Source: Tenebrio molitor (lineage: Eukaryota; Arthropoda; Insecta; Coleoptera; Tenebrionidae). Taken from it: a stretch of DNA of 64,000 bases. Each line of letters starts with the position of its first letter. Within the stretch, counting starts at the first letter, position 1. The DNA lies in NCBI RefSeq assembly GCF_963966145.1, contig NC_091055.1, forward strand, positions 8,308,001 to 8,372,000, read 5' to 3'. This document shows positions 38,801 to 53,800 of the stretch, piece by piece. Below the pieces are notes generated by a model. That model searched no databases. It was given only the letters and a program-made list of their open reading frames with translations, and was not told the DNA's origin. A program made the position numbers and the translations under genes.

Positions 38801-41800
38801 TTTGAATTTATTGTAAATACTTGGCCACACCATTAACCCATAATTAATCCTTCGCGTTTTAGGACGTTCTGACAATGAAAAATGATCTCAGAATAACAAC
38901 ACCGTACGATACTTTTAAAATCATTACTTCCTTCTGCAATTTGAAGATAATCCCCGGACATAAATACGAAGTGGGGCTAGATCTGGATTATCAAAACCGC
39001 ACCAGGTGGATTAAGGTAATGATTAAGGAATTTCCAATTGAACTCGTTTGAATTCGCAATTTTTCAGACCGGTGTCTTTGGCTGGTACACCATTTACAGC
39101 GGGAAAGACAAAGAAAAGAGATATAATACAACGCTCAAAGTGTATACTCCCTTAGAAAACTTCCCCCAGCTGTTGGTCCGGGCCACTCACGACACAGAGG
39201 CTAACATATACCGGACCAATTTATCAGTGACTACAAATAGTAGCCATATATCAGTGACTACCAAAGCAGAGGTAAACACGTGAACTCTCAGCCAAAGACA
39301 TGATTTTCAATTCGGATCTGGACACGTCCATTTAAACTCCGACGTTTCAACTCTAAATGCACCGAGGCCGCTGCAGAGTGTAGTTTCTTGAGCTTGCAGA
39401 ATTCGTTCGGATGTTATACAGCATTGGCCATTCTCGAACAGAAACAATTCACTCGCTGGGTCTATTTCGCAACTTGATATGCCCAAGTTATTTAGATGTA
39501 TGCGCACATATTTACATAGCTTATGTGGGTTCACCACAACCGTGATCGCGATCATGATACCGGGATCGAATCTCACACCCCCGCGGTTAGTCATCATCGG
39601 AGCTCGCTGAAACTACACCGGACAGCCCTTAAGAGCATCGCAGTAATTGCAACTTCCATTAAATCTCCTTTACCAAATCGTGTACAATTTCAGGTGTTTA
39701 ACGACTTATTCGATGCAGCCGTTTCGCTTAAAGTTAAAACTCCATCCTTTCAAATACCACCCACGGAAATACTTTTGAAAAAGAGAACTACAAAAAGCGA
39801 TAACACCGTCGAAACCACTGTAAATATCGAGAGAGTACTCAAAAAACAGGTAGGTTAGCAAACATTCGAACTGAAACACGTCAACGACGTTTTCATTTTT
39901 AACTAATCTGAACTTGTCAAAGTACAGTCTTGTTACAAAGCTTTTCGAGAAAACAATTTTTTAAAGACGCAAAGACTACATATTTGAAAGCAAACTGACT
40001 TGGTACAGAGCGCCCAGAAATGTGGTAGCAACTTTTACACAAAGTGTCACAAGATGGCACTTTCGAAAAGCCAAATTTGTTCAATCTGGCAACATTCAAT
40101 TTTTGAATTTTTTCAAAAGAAAATTTGTCGAGATGTTGCTCGGAGGGTTCAGTTATGCATTGAGCATAATGGTGGTAAAATTTGAACATTTTCAATAAAA
40201 TTTAAATTTGAATGTTTTACGTTTGACAATTCTTGACATTTATTTATCTCAATTTAGATAGCGGCGTTGCCATGCATAAAAAAGGTCTCTGTAAAAAAGT
40301 GTTATCTTGCGGGACCAATCGAAAAACTTGCTACCACATTTGTGGGCGCTCTGTATTTTATTTGAAATTACATATTAAGTGCACCGGTACTATTGAGTTA
40401 TTATATTACATTTTAAAATATTCTAAACTGATCGTTGACAAAATGTGTGAAATAATGAAAAATGGTCGGTTTAGTTTAGACTACTATATTTCGTTTACTT
40501 AAGCTATATAGTAATAAAATGACGTAATTTTCTAATATTGGACAAGACTAAATAAAGATGTAACGATAAAAGACAGAGAGTGCATGCAAACAGAGCTTCG
40601 CCACATTTATTTCAGTGAAAGATTCAGTGCCAGTGTGGTGTTCAGTTCACTACTTACGTACTCGATTCAATTATTATCCCCAAGTGAGAAGCGGACAGAA
40701 AACTTTTATTAATGGAAACATTCTGAGTACCGTATGTTACACCATTGAAGTTTATCTCTCGCAACGAGAGGCGGAGCTTCTTCGGGAGCTAATCACGCGG
40801 GTACTGTGTGGTGGGCACGTGACTACTGTATTGTTCAAGTGAACGGAGTATAGCGACCATTGCTTTTTTGGTGTCTCATGTGAGTTAATTTTTCGAGGTG
40901 CTTTCTAGAACAGGCTTTGTAACTGTACCGTACGTCGCAAGCTTCTCCTTGCACTCTGTCAGTAATGAAAGTTTATGTTAACGTAAAGCGACGATTGCAG
41001 ATTTACTTTAGGGCGGACTGGATGTACAAATCTTTAAGACAATTCTACACAATCGTTCGGCTAGAAACGCCCTACCAAGGCATGGAAAATTCGCAGATGG
41101 GGTTAAAAGTATATGTGACGGAGAAAGGAGCGGATAGTTGGATGATGCTAAGGGTGCACCCATTGGAAATCGATGTGAATTCGACATTAGCAGAGAACGT
41201 TTTTGGAGCAACATCAAATATTAATTTCAATGGGAGAAAGTAATTATCGTGAAAATTCAATTAGTTTGATATTACAGAATGTTGCATTTGAAGGTTTCCG
41301 ATAACGCTGACTGGGAATGTCTTGCAAAACTCGATTAATTCGAGGGAGTTTTATGGAAATTTGAATTTGAAAGATAAGGAATTTAGGGTTAACGGTCATG
41401 TGAATATGTTGGGAAAAATCCCTGTAGACGCCCAAATCAAGTTGACTCCCCAAGATGGTAGCGATCCCCTGACTTTCGAATACAAATTGGAGGCCAAAGA
41501 GGATGGGAGTTATATATTGAGTGGTAGTGTGCAGCATTCGCAGAAATTCACTAAATTCGAAGCTAATATATTATCGCGGCATAAATTCGACTGGCAATTA
41601 GACTTAGAAGTAGTGAAATGTTAATTACGGCAAACGACAAAATTTAACGTGCTGTATTTCAGGTAGATACGTCACATCAACTGTATAACAAGTTTATAGT
41701 GCAAGCAAATGCAACATCGACCGGTGCCGGCACTAGCATTTCAATAGCGGCTCGAACTCCTATCCTAAAGCTTGAAAATCCAAAGTTGGGAGCTTCTGTT

Positions 41801-44800
41801 GTGTAAGTTGCCTACTTAATGCAATCGACTGTTTCGCTCTGAAAGACATTATCAAATCTCTTTAATTTATTATAATTTTGCTCGGAGAAAATTTATTTCG
41901 GAGATAGCGTTTAATTGAAAAATCGATGCGGCACAAATATGTTTTCTTATAATGGTGCGGCTTTATGTCAGAATTGTGTAAAATATATGATGGCTTGTGG
42001 TAGTATCGCTCGTACCCTCATGCGTGGTGATAAAATGGGGGGTGCTCTAAGCCGAAACATCCACTCGTAACATATAACCTCACAATTTGTCGCATACGGT
42101 AAAAAGATGATTGATTTAAACAATCCCCAACGCCCGGAGCCTGGAAACTACAGCACGCTCACTTTTCATCGCTTTCCACCGTACGCCACTCCACGTCGAA
42201 CGAAAAAGCACATAAAGATACGGCCACATGTAAAACATTAACTGCAAAATTTTTCTCCTTATCAATTATCAACAACATACGAGTAGAATTACTAGGTCGG
42301 GTCAACTGGACTCTGCCAATCTGTATTTTTATTGTCCCTCCTCTATTAATAATACCCCCGCGGCGTCAATTGAGACCTCGCAAAACCAATTTCCTCTACA
42401 AACTCGCTCACTTTTTCATAAAATATTCCATTAAACAAAATCGCTAACGTTCTAACAAAAATCGCCGACAATAAACAATACCTTGGGCCAGGAGCCGACC
42501 TTAACTTCCCATAACGCTCTCTTTTTAAACGCTTGCATTAACGTATACTTCCCCGAGGAGTGATTTTCGAATTAACAAGATTTAGGGACTCCAACTTCGA
42601 CCAGAACTGGGAATTGAAAATTGGATTACGAAACATCGATATAGAAAAAATATCGATATCGATCTAACATTCGACCTACGCACGTGCAGATATCGAATGA
42701 GACACCTTAATCGTAGTTTTTATTTAATATCACGAAAACTATTTTTCATTTTGCTTGTTCGGTAACTTTATAAAGGGTTTTACTCTAACAAAGTTTGATA
42801 GTTCTCGATAAAGAACGGAAATGGGAAATGTCCAACTTAAAAAAATCAGATAAAGCCCGACTCCAGGATAATTGACGACATTTATTTCTTTATTGGTTGT
42901 TGCATACGAAACTTACTTTATTTATTATCTACGACCATCAGACATCTCTGTTATACAGCTGTTAAACTATAGTTATAAGGAATTGTTGGACGTATTAAAA
43001 AGTAACAAATCGTAAAGTAAGTTGTCTTTCTACTTTGTTAAAATTTATTATGGTTTGAAGTTAAATATTTTCGTTGTAGTTACAAGTTATATTGTAACAC
43101 ACACCTACCTATATTCGTATCAATGAGCCAGAAAACTAAAAACGCCATTCACTCAGTACTGTTGAAATTTTCTTTCGAAAAAAAAAATTACATTCAATGT
43201 TGGTAACATTGCATATAAAAGCTAGGCTACATGTACGACAGTTTTGTCGTAGTAGAAATTAGACATTACGACACAGTTATGTCTTTTGATATGCGCATAC
43301 AGCTGTCTTGAACTTTTCTTTTGAAAGTATTGACAGACTCATGTGTCTGTTGATATTTAATATAGGACTTCAACAAGAGTTCATCGTAGTTCTGTATGTT
43401 CATTCTAAAGCAGCAGAAAAACTTTTCCGGATATTTCCTCACTGTATCCCATATAGTATAAAATTGTCGTTTACTCAACCCTTCACTGTACAATAGAAGT
43501 ACTCGATTCTTTGTTTCTAGTTTTTTTTAAGCTGTACGGCAACGGCACAAAACATGGCTACAGCTTCCCCATTGTAGCTTGAGCTGTGAGAGCCGGATGC
43601 GCAGTGGTCTAACACTAATTTTGTCGCATTTCTTTGCTGTTTCCAGGACCTCTTTATCGGACCTCTTTATTCAACTTTGCGCATCACTCACAGCTCTAGC
43701 TACAATGAGCAAGCTGTACAACAACGTAATTCTTGTAACCATGTCTCCTCTCTTCAGTACCACGCGTGAAATGGTGATCAAAAAGATTACTTCATTGTAT
43801 ATGTGCCCATATCCATATAAAGTACATGCCATGATGCAATCGGAGAAGTTACTAACTGAATGACTAATCGTTGTCGTATCGTATGTGTGTTCGCATATCA
43901 TATGTTTCCAACGAGCATACGACCTGTTTGTCGTACGACTGAATGTCGTACGTGCAGCCTAGCTGTGAAATGCATTGACATACGACAGTCTGCCGACAAA
44001 AAAATCGGAGGCAATCCGAGGAAGCCGTCGACAGAGAGACTAGTCGTTGTCGTGTCGTATTTGGGTGCGCACATCATATCTTCTTAACGCCCTCGTGCAC
44101 ACGACCTGGTGGCCGTACGACTTATGATCGTATGTTTAGGCCAGCTCTAAGAGATGTCAATTACGGGAGCTAAAAGATCGATGCGTGGACAGTTCCAAAT
44201 TAAGATAGAAATAAAATTAACAGTCTACATTTTATAAATGCTTCAACAGAAAGTACCAGTCTCAAAGTAAAATGGTGTTCGCATCTGAACGGCCGGGAAG
44301 AATATATCCCAACTTATAAACTAGGGCACATTTTAATCTATTTCTTTTTTTATCAACTGGGAGCGCACCTTAATTCTAATAAGTGTAGGTGTTTATTTGT
44401 AGACAACTGCAAACAAACTTCTCCATGTCTCTATCTCTCCCTTAATCTACTCGTATTTGTTCCTTTTTTTCGCACGAATTGAGAATAATCATCATCTGAA
44501 TCTTTTACACTCCCTGTAAATACTTTATATATCAATTTACATCTGGCATTCCATTGTTTTGATAAAATTGACTATATATCTTCCATTTATTATTCTCTCT
44601 AAATATCTGCGACGATCGTACGGATCCTGTGGAACTTTCAACAAGGCCTCTCTAATGGCTGATGCTTGTTTATAGTCGGTATGACTCAGCGTTTTCAATG
44701 CAGACCCCCCGGGTATTGCTTTCTTTCTTGACGATTTTCACTTAGTGAATTTTCTTATCGCACTTTGAGTTATGGAGCACAATGTGTCTCTTCGTACTTT

Positions 44801-47800
44801 AAAAGTGCGACAATTACACGTTTTCTAACTAGTAGTCATTAGCGAGAGGAAGAGTGCATCTACCTCCGTACGCACCTTAATTATGACGATCTTCCCACTC
44901 TTCGTGCTCACCCCTTTTCAAAAAACCATCAAATGCGATATGAATACAAGGCAAAAAGTCGTAAATTCATCACGCCGAATGTTCAGAAACGACAACTATT
45001 TGCTTTACACATTTTTTGAAGCGAGATTTGTGAGCTCGGGTAACATTTGCATAACTATGCGACGGTGATAGAATTAAATGCCTCCAATACTTCAGCCTTA
45101 ACTCACTGACATTGTTAAAATTGTGTTGGCGTAGTAACGTACCACCAGGTGCAAAAACAGACATTTATTACTGCTGATTTAGAACAACGTATCGTAAAAC
45201 GGAGCCTCTTGCTAGCAAATCAGCACAACCCGATGAGTGGAGTGAATTTGCTTGTCTTTCGTTAAATTATTGAAAAAGCTTCCAAATGGAAATCGACGAC
45301 AATTACAATTAAAAAAATCTACACCGACCGGAGGCAGTAATGTCGACCATGTTTTTGGCAAATTTCAATTTTTTTTTGTCGAATATTTTTGTCTGTAGCC
45401 GGAGATCACGCATCAATTCAATTATTTTCATCATCTGGTGTTGAGAGGGTAAATTTTTTTTTTTAGCGCTTCCGGTCAACAACGTTACGGGAGAGCCTAC
45501 TTTGAACTGACCGATTCCAGCGGCGACATACAAGTTGACTGGGTCTGGTTGTTTTTGGAAAATATGTACGTTAAAGCTCTCGGAAATTATCAGAATCGAC
45601 AATTTAAGAGTCAGAGTCGAGTGGAAGGGTTTTACATTAATCCGAATCAGTCGTTCGAATTTATTAAAGCAGGAGGGGACGTGAATGTGGATAAGTTGTG
45701 GTCGTACGTATTGATTAATTTGTTAAATTTCGGCTAAATTTCGAAGCTGTCCTATAGGGCTGGCTCCAATGTAACCTTATCTCTGCCGAATTACCAGAAC
45801 ATGAATTTGGAAGCTCACGTGAAGCTCCCTTCACCCATTAAAGAAGTTTATAGTTTGGCAGGCAAGTTGCGTTACGATAAGGATTTGAGGACCGTTGAAT
45901 ATTTAGGTAAATATCGTACAGCCAATTCAAAGAAGATGTACGGATCTTGGGGAAACGTAAGTTTAGATAGAGAAGATAATAAGTTTGATTGAGATAGCTT
46001 CGGTATTCAGGTCTCGTTAGCTGATAAGACACGCATGGGAGGAAATGTAGAATTGGAGTGGAATAACAAACGTATTAACAATTACCTGGACTTGAGGAGG
46101 TCGCAAAATACTTGGAACGTTGTGTACAAACTGCGGACTCCCAAGTTCGACGATAAAGAGACGCTTGTTACGGAAATGAGTTATACCAACTCCGATGCAT
46201 ACCATAACATAACGTAAGGCGAACTGTGTTTCCCACTAATTACCGCTAAATTACCGATTTTCTCAGGTGCGAAGCGTTTTACCCGGAAAACCAGTCAGTC
46301 GCATTCGCCGAGGTCGATTTCCGAGAGTTAGACAATATGAACGGGACGGTTAATGTGACGATTCCGTTCAGAAACGTTAATTATGTTGGGGCCCACTTTA
46401 ACACAAAAACTAATGCGTAAGTAATTGTTGTTTGTGGTTAGAATGAGAGTTAGATGAGATGGAAGTCGTATTTCTCGACGAAAGTTCGTTTCCTTCGCCG
46501 ACGCTGCTTGTTGCCCCGCGCACCGGCAACTAACGCTAAATTATTGTTATTTTGTCTCTCTTCTAGACGCGTCTACGATCGACATTTGGAAGTATTCTGG
46601 CCTAAAGACAACGCCATTTTGGACTGCCAATGTCTTCGAGAGACTGACAATTCTCTCCTCAAAAGTAACACAACCGGCGTGTTGATAGTAGAAGTGCCTT
46701 TGACGACCAGGCACATAGCCAACGTTCAATTTAGTTACGAGGTGAGTCTGATTATACGGTTTCTTTCCTTGGAAAAGACCTAACAATCTCTTTAACGTGC
46801 ACAACTAAAAGAATTGGAAAATAAAAGAAAAAATAAATGGGACGTTATACGATTTCGTCAACATTTTTCAAAAAAAAAAAATTAACAATCCGTTTCTTAG
46901 GATGATTTTTCTCCCAAAAATAATTGTATGAGAACATACGGTAATTATGCTCCCGACTTTCAACTTGTTTCTTCTCCGTAAAGAAAATTTGAAAAACAAT
47001 CGCTTCCAATTTATTACTCTTAAAATGTGCGACGTTAATTACTAGTTTTCTCGTGAAAGCTAGTGGAGAATTTTCATAACTTCAGTGACTTCGATAAACT
47101 GTAGCAATTTTCGCTAAGAACTTGAACTGAGAGGCGGGCGCCCAGCTTTAAAAAAAAAGACGCAGCCGGTGATGATTCGCTTATTTTCTTTTAGAAATGT
47201 TAAACACAGTTCAACTGATAATGCCGTTTTATTAAACAAAAAGTAATTCGTCAGCGTGAATACGAAAACATTTTATGGAATAAATTTGAACCATTCCTAG
47301 GCCTATTAGCCCTCCTTCCCATGGGTGATCTAAAAATTACTAAATACGGACGGTTGGGGTCTATCAGAATCAACTGAAGTGGCGCTCGAAAAATCATTTT
47401 TGAAATTTTCCTATCTACTTCCACCTTGCTACCTTTACTCATTTGTGAAGCCCCATGTTTTAAATCTCATGAAAATGCTTTTTTGCTTTGTTGTTTATTT
47501 CCAACAATTATATCAAAACCCCATGAACGAATAAAAAAACGAATAATAATGAAATTTATTGGTTCATTTTGTCGGCACATTCTAAGCAACAAATCAAAAT
47601 GTGCTCAGTACATTACCAATTTTTATTAAAACGGCAAGAAAATGTAATATATCTTTTTTTAAATTGTTTTTATACGTATTTACACCGCCCATTCCTATCA
47701 GGGGGTGAATTCGACTTCGGAACTTCTTCGGTTTCCTACAATTTTAACGTCAGCAAACGGGTCGCTCTTGGTTTAAATATTTATCAACCGAGTCGAATTG

Positions 47801-50800
47801 ATACTTGTTATGGTCTCAAAAAACTTTTATACCTCTGATGCAGTTATCTGCAAAGTTACATTTACTCACGGATAAAGTCTGTAAGGACATTTAGCTCACC
47901 TGTACTAAATAATGATTTTATCAAATTAATGTCAGATAATTGTTTATATTTATATGTTTGAAAGATACATGCAAAGATTTAATAAATTTTAAAATTTATT
48001 AACGAAAAAAGAGTATTTTTTTCACTGTTACGTGAACGTAGACCCCATCTGTGGGACGGAGGGTTAGTGCACAAAAGATAATTTAATGGTGATATTACAC
48101 ATAAAAAACACCACATTAAAATTATTTAACAGATCGTAATTCCTCATGAACCTCACAAATTTTGAAAGATACATTTGGACTATACTAGGTTATTACGTGG
48201 GACAAAAATATTCAACATTGATCACTCAAATCCACAATATATTTGTGTGCTTGCATATAACATCAGTACTTACATTGTTTGTAACATTGATGTCATTAAT
48301 AAAATCAATCTACACTAATATACCAGGTGTCCGAGCGAAAAGTTCGGAGGCGTTTATTTCCAGTGCCTTTAAACTTTTAAAGTTATAAATTTGAAATTTT
48401 ATGATGCGAGTCAGCGCGTAGGGAATAAAGTAAGTAAGTACTTACCGTAGTTTTCACTTCACTATTCTGTTTCCAGTCCTCCCCACTTCAAAATGTATAT
48501 ATTTATCTTTATATAAGTATATCTTTAAAAACGGACATCTTTTTTTGTACCTTTCTACAAAAAAATTTATACGGTATGTACACTGATTTTTTTTTAAATT
48601 GAATTTGAAGATAAAAAAAAAATAAAAATCCTATCCATTATAAAATCAAACTGGATCAATCTAATACCAGAAAATTTTCAAAATGTTCAAAATGAGTTTG
48701 AAAATCGGCTGTATTACTGTTTCAGTAATAAACGGTGACCATTTTCAAAATTACACAATCGGAAATTGTGCCAAAAATCTTGTTATTTGTTATTGTTAAT
48801 CGCATAATTAAACATTTTTGTGCATTATTAAAGCTTTGAGTACCTTAATTTGCTTTCGCTGCTCGAACCAGGTCAACGTGAATTTTTTAATCGATAAATG
48901 TATTAAATATTTTAGATTCCTTTGCAACCTATCACTTTTTTAAGGCAGATTTATTAAATAGGTGTCCTCTTTCACAATCCGTCTTTAAAAATGTAGGGTG
49001 TTATTTAAAATTTTGCAGTGGAAATGGCTAGGGAAGACTTGGGGCGGTGTAATGACGTCAGAACTATCCTAGATTACGATCATTATAGGCTGACTCACAT
49101 CCTAAAATTTCATATTTGTAATGTTACAGACACCAGAGATAAATTCATCCGAACTTTAAGCGCGGACAAAGTATAAAGGTGTACGTTCGTATGTTTATAT
49201 GTTCCGAATAAACTAGAAAAACAGCGGATAGATTTCCAAAACACTGTCAGTGCTGGATAGCTTGGTTCATCGTCTGTAATATAGGCTAGGTACCATGACA
49301 ATATCACATACGAGGGCTGGGCAGTAAAGTAAAATGTCGAGCAAGTCGGAGAACAATACTCCGTTCAAAACAAGTTTATAAATATATTGTGGGCAGAAGT
49401 TAAACTGGTTAAATCTGCTGCTCTAGAAGTAAAAATGCAACAGATCGTTGATTAAATTTTCTTTATTATTAGAAAAAATTATGACTTCTATCAGATCTTA
49501 CTTTACTTCTATCTACGACACATGCTACAATATGTGCTCAAGCATTCATTACAAGCGATTTGTTGAGAGAACTTTTTTTAACTGGACGGTTTCTTCTTTA
49601 GCTTCTTTAGCGGGAAAAGTCCGATTTTATTTAAAACAAATTCTTTTTAAACTCATTTAAAATAGAAAATAGTTTGAAAAGTAATGGAGATATTTCATAA
49701 AACTGAATCCAACATCTCACGTTGCAGTGACAACAAGGTGGGTGCTTGAAATATGTTTCATATAAAAATTTCTATTTTCTTTAGTCGAGAAAGTCGATTC
49801 TAAAATTTTGAGATTTCGATTCCGGGACGAGCGAAATATCTGGTGCGTAGATAAAACATGGACGTATCAATGATAGTGACAGAATTTTCGTTCGGAATTT
49901 GTAAGTGATAGTTAGGTTGCGATTCGAGTTATCTAGGGCCCCGCACGACTGAGGTTGGTGTAATTTTCCAATTTGAAAGTGTCTTTTTTATCAAAGTTAT
50001 TGTTCTGTTGTATTCTCAACGGTGTTTCAGGAAAGGCCTCGGCTGAGCACGGGCCACACCACGGTCGACTATAACGGAAACAAAGTCCTGGAAGGCAAGT
50101 ATAATTGCCAGTCGGAGTCACGGGCGGGCTTCGATAAGGATAGGATCCACGTGGAGGTGCAGAACAAGTTGGTCCCCGTCGGGGCAGACTATGTTCACGG
50201 ATACGAATACGGGGCGCCGAGGGACGGCTCCAACGCTCCGACTGTGGTGGGTGCATCAAATAAATCAGCGACTCCTATAAAATCCACCGTAATCTATAGC
50301 CGCCCGGCGCTGCTTCCCTACCTACCATACAGTCCTTACCCCCGGCCCCATTTTGTACTCCAAACCACAATGCGGCCTTCTTTATCTCTTTTGCTGACCG
50401 CCATTGGTTTCATTATTCCGCGTTCCCTGCGACTATTCCAACCCTCTCCACTATTCTCCGTTCAAATCGGAGTGTTGATAAAACGCGGATCTTAACTGTC
50501 GTCGGAATTGTTCCTCCACTGATCAACACTTGTCGAAGTGTTGGTCTTAATCGATTCGTAATTGAAACTGACGATTTGATCTGGTTTTCGCGGCTGCTGT
50601 TATTTATGAACGTTTTTCGCGTTGCTGACGAGTTTGATAGTTTTATCTCCATCACTCAATATGGCTATATATCTATCTCAGTGCATACACGAACCGCTAT
50701 TGATTTAAACTTTGGTATATATCCCGAGTGATGAATGTGAGCCGTGCTGGGCTATCCATTCGCCCGTTTGAAACATGAGCCAGCCGAGAAAAACAAACGG

Positions 50801-53800
50801 TCGCCGGACACAACTCATAAGCACGCTCTAGCTTGTGGCAGATTGCGATTTCTCCCTAATCCACCGGGATGTGAATTATCACCAATTTAAACTTTTAGAA
50901 CCGACAAATGTTTTTCATAGTACAGTTATCCCATGAAATTAAGTCAATCGCGTTTCCATCATCGTTCAACCGGATTTACACCAATACTACACTGCACAAG
51001 CCGCACATCATTCACGCTTTTCACAAAAACTCTTCAAAACGACCCAAATATCAACACGTTGCAATCACAAAGAGAACAGAACATTCCCAACACGATAATT
51101 TCATAATGAAAATTTACTACTTAATCTGACCGTCTTCTCTTCTTCCTATTAGCCTTATTATTACCCTGCTTGCTGTAGATTTTCACTTAGAACGCTCTAA
51201 GAAGTTTTATTTTATTTCTCTTGCAAAATTTTAAACAACTACATCCCATCAGATACATTTTTATCTTTTCTAATTCTATTCGAATGATACCAAATGTTAT
51301 GGACTTCTATGCTGTCCATTACTTGTACACAGGTGTGCCGCCAAAAACGAAACGATCCTATTATGTGACACTTAACCTCATTTTTTTTTAACGACCGGAC
51401 TGTTGTTATATGGTTATTTTCAATTAGTTATTTTCAACCAGAAAGTTGGGGTGCACTTCACCGTTAAATTTTTAAATGGCAAGGAGTACCAAAAGACATA
51501 TCATTTAAGAGCCCCACGCATTTGTTTTACAGTGGTATTTTTATTTTTGAATTCCGAGCAATAGTTTTCGAGAAAAAGCAGCACTAGCAAGAACCTTACT
51601 GTACTCCAGGAAGCTAAATCAATTTTTTTATATTTTTTTAGTCCACATTAAAGTATTTTCATTTTTACGAAAACTGATTCCAAATGAAAAAATTGAACCG
51701 CCGCCGTAAAGCAAATTGATGGAGCTTTCAACTGGTATGTCTTTTGATATCTTTGCCATTTAAAATTCTGAGAGTGAAGTGCACTTCCACTTTCGGATTG
51801 AAGATACGTAAACGAAAATAGCAATATTACGTGTCCCCCTTGCAAATGAATTTCACTTGTCCGATCGTCTTTAGAAAAATTTAGGTTAAGCGGCACATGA
51901 CATACCTGCAAAGTTTTAGTGATCAAATGGTGTGGTTTATTATCGTGTTAAAAATGGTTGGTATCGATTTTGAAAAGATATTAAGCGCGTGCGGGTACGT
52001 AAATTCGATACGGACCGATAATGAATGGAATAAAAATAAATCTGAAGAAGTAAGCTGGTTTTTGACTTATGCATAGTGGCGTATGTCATCGCAAAATCTG
52101 ACAATAGGATAAAGGCGATGAACTCACCACAAATTTTAGCACAACCCATTCAAACCGAACTGCTAACTTGTAACCACTAACACTTTATCGTTAGACAACG
52201 CGTTCAACGGAGACCCCTCAAACTATCCCATTCTACAACTAAATTCTACGTCTACACGCGACTACCTTGTCATCAAACTGTACGTCCGTTGTAATTGCGT
52301 CTCAACTAGTCCTAAGTTTCAATAAAACGTTTTTCATGCCGTACATTAAAATGCATTAAGTTAGACCCAAGGCGTAAACATTTCACAAGTAAACAATTAG
52401 GTACGTGGACTGTAAGGAACCCCCTCACTTAAAACGGACCGATTAATAATTAAAGAAAGGGACCACTTGTTGTATGTACGATGCTATTATTTACGACACA
52501 AGAGATTGATTAATTCATTGTTTGAAAACTCACGTAAAGCACTAACCTAAAATTAAACAAAACTCAGTCGGACCACATAATCGTAACAATCATGCGATCG
52601 TAAAACAAGAATCGGGAATCGTCGCTGGCAAATTCTTCTTTTTGTTGTAGTTTAGCCGGTGTGTTAAATTTTCGTAACAAATGTCAGACGAAACAAATTG
52701 GTATTTTTTCCGATTTTCCGGTGTCAGGAACAATTCCTTTGACGATTGTTGGGGCGCGAGAGGCGATAATAGTTGCGAATGATGTTTATAAATGTCGTCC
52801 TATTTGTGACGGACAGAAATTTCAAATAGACGCCTTTCAAAACTCATTGATAAATTCGTCGTTCGACGACATTTTGGTTGTAAAAATGGGCAATTACACG
52901 CGGCGTTGGACCGTTTTCTGGCCATCTAGAGGCGCTTTCGGCCGTTGCGTCCGTTCGAGCCTCTTTTAAAAGGAATAAACCGGTAATTTTTGCAGGATAC
53001 GAAACATTTACATCTTTATCACCTGAAAAATCTGACAAAATTCGACATAACCGGTGAAATGAACGTGCGAACGAGCTCAACTGGCCGACAGATAGCATTT
53101 TCAGCCACCCATTCAAACCGAACAGTTAAGTTGTGGACGGACTATGACGTGTTAGAGCAACAATTCAAACAGCACTCGCGTCTCGAATTGAGTTCTTCTG
53201 CTTGGATTGAATACGATCTCGATTTACTCAACAGAACCGTGGTAATAAATGTCATAAAGCACTCATTCATTCAAAACCTATCACGAGATCGAAATATCTT
53301 TCATACAGGACGAAGCATTCGACTCTCAGCAAGTACAGATAGACTTGGCCTACCCACGTAGAAAGTTCACAGCAAAGGGTTCATACAACATAAGTGACTC
53401 GTCAATGTCTACCGACGTCTCCCTTACATGGGATAAGGACAAGAAAACAGTACAAGCAGGACTTGATTGGAAACGTGCTGCTCTGCATCGCGAGGAAATT
53501 CAACTGCAAATCAAACATCCTTCACTTCAGAAGGTAGATTAAATCATTCTATACTAAGACTGTGGATTCGGCGAAATACCATATCGGTTGACCTTTCGTC
53601 GATAAACCTGATATTAGAAAAAGTTCGATCAAAAATGTAAATCCAAAACTGTTTCAAAACTGTCCGGTTTAAAATCCCAATGTTTTCAAAAACCAGTAAG
53701 ATCGCGACATTTTTAATTTGTAAAAGTGGAAATTTTAATAGCCACGGCTTTGAACATATTAAAAAACTAAAACAAAAATAATTCATAACATTGAAATCGT

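Noticed and set aside
49933..50259. Reverse-strand Pro/Arg-rich frame over exon 34.
   Set aside because: Antisense of a GC-richer coding exon; such frames arise by codon bias.
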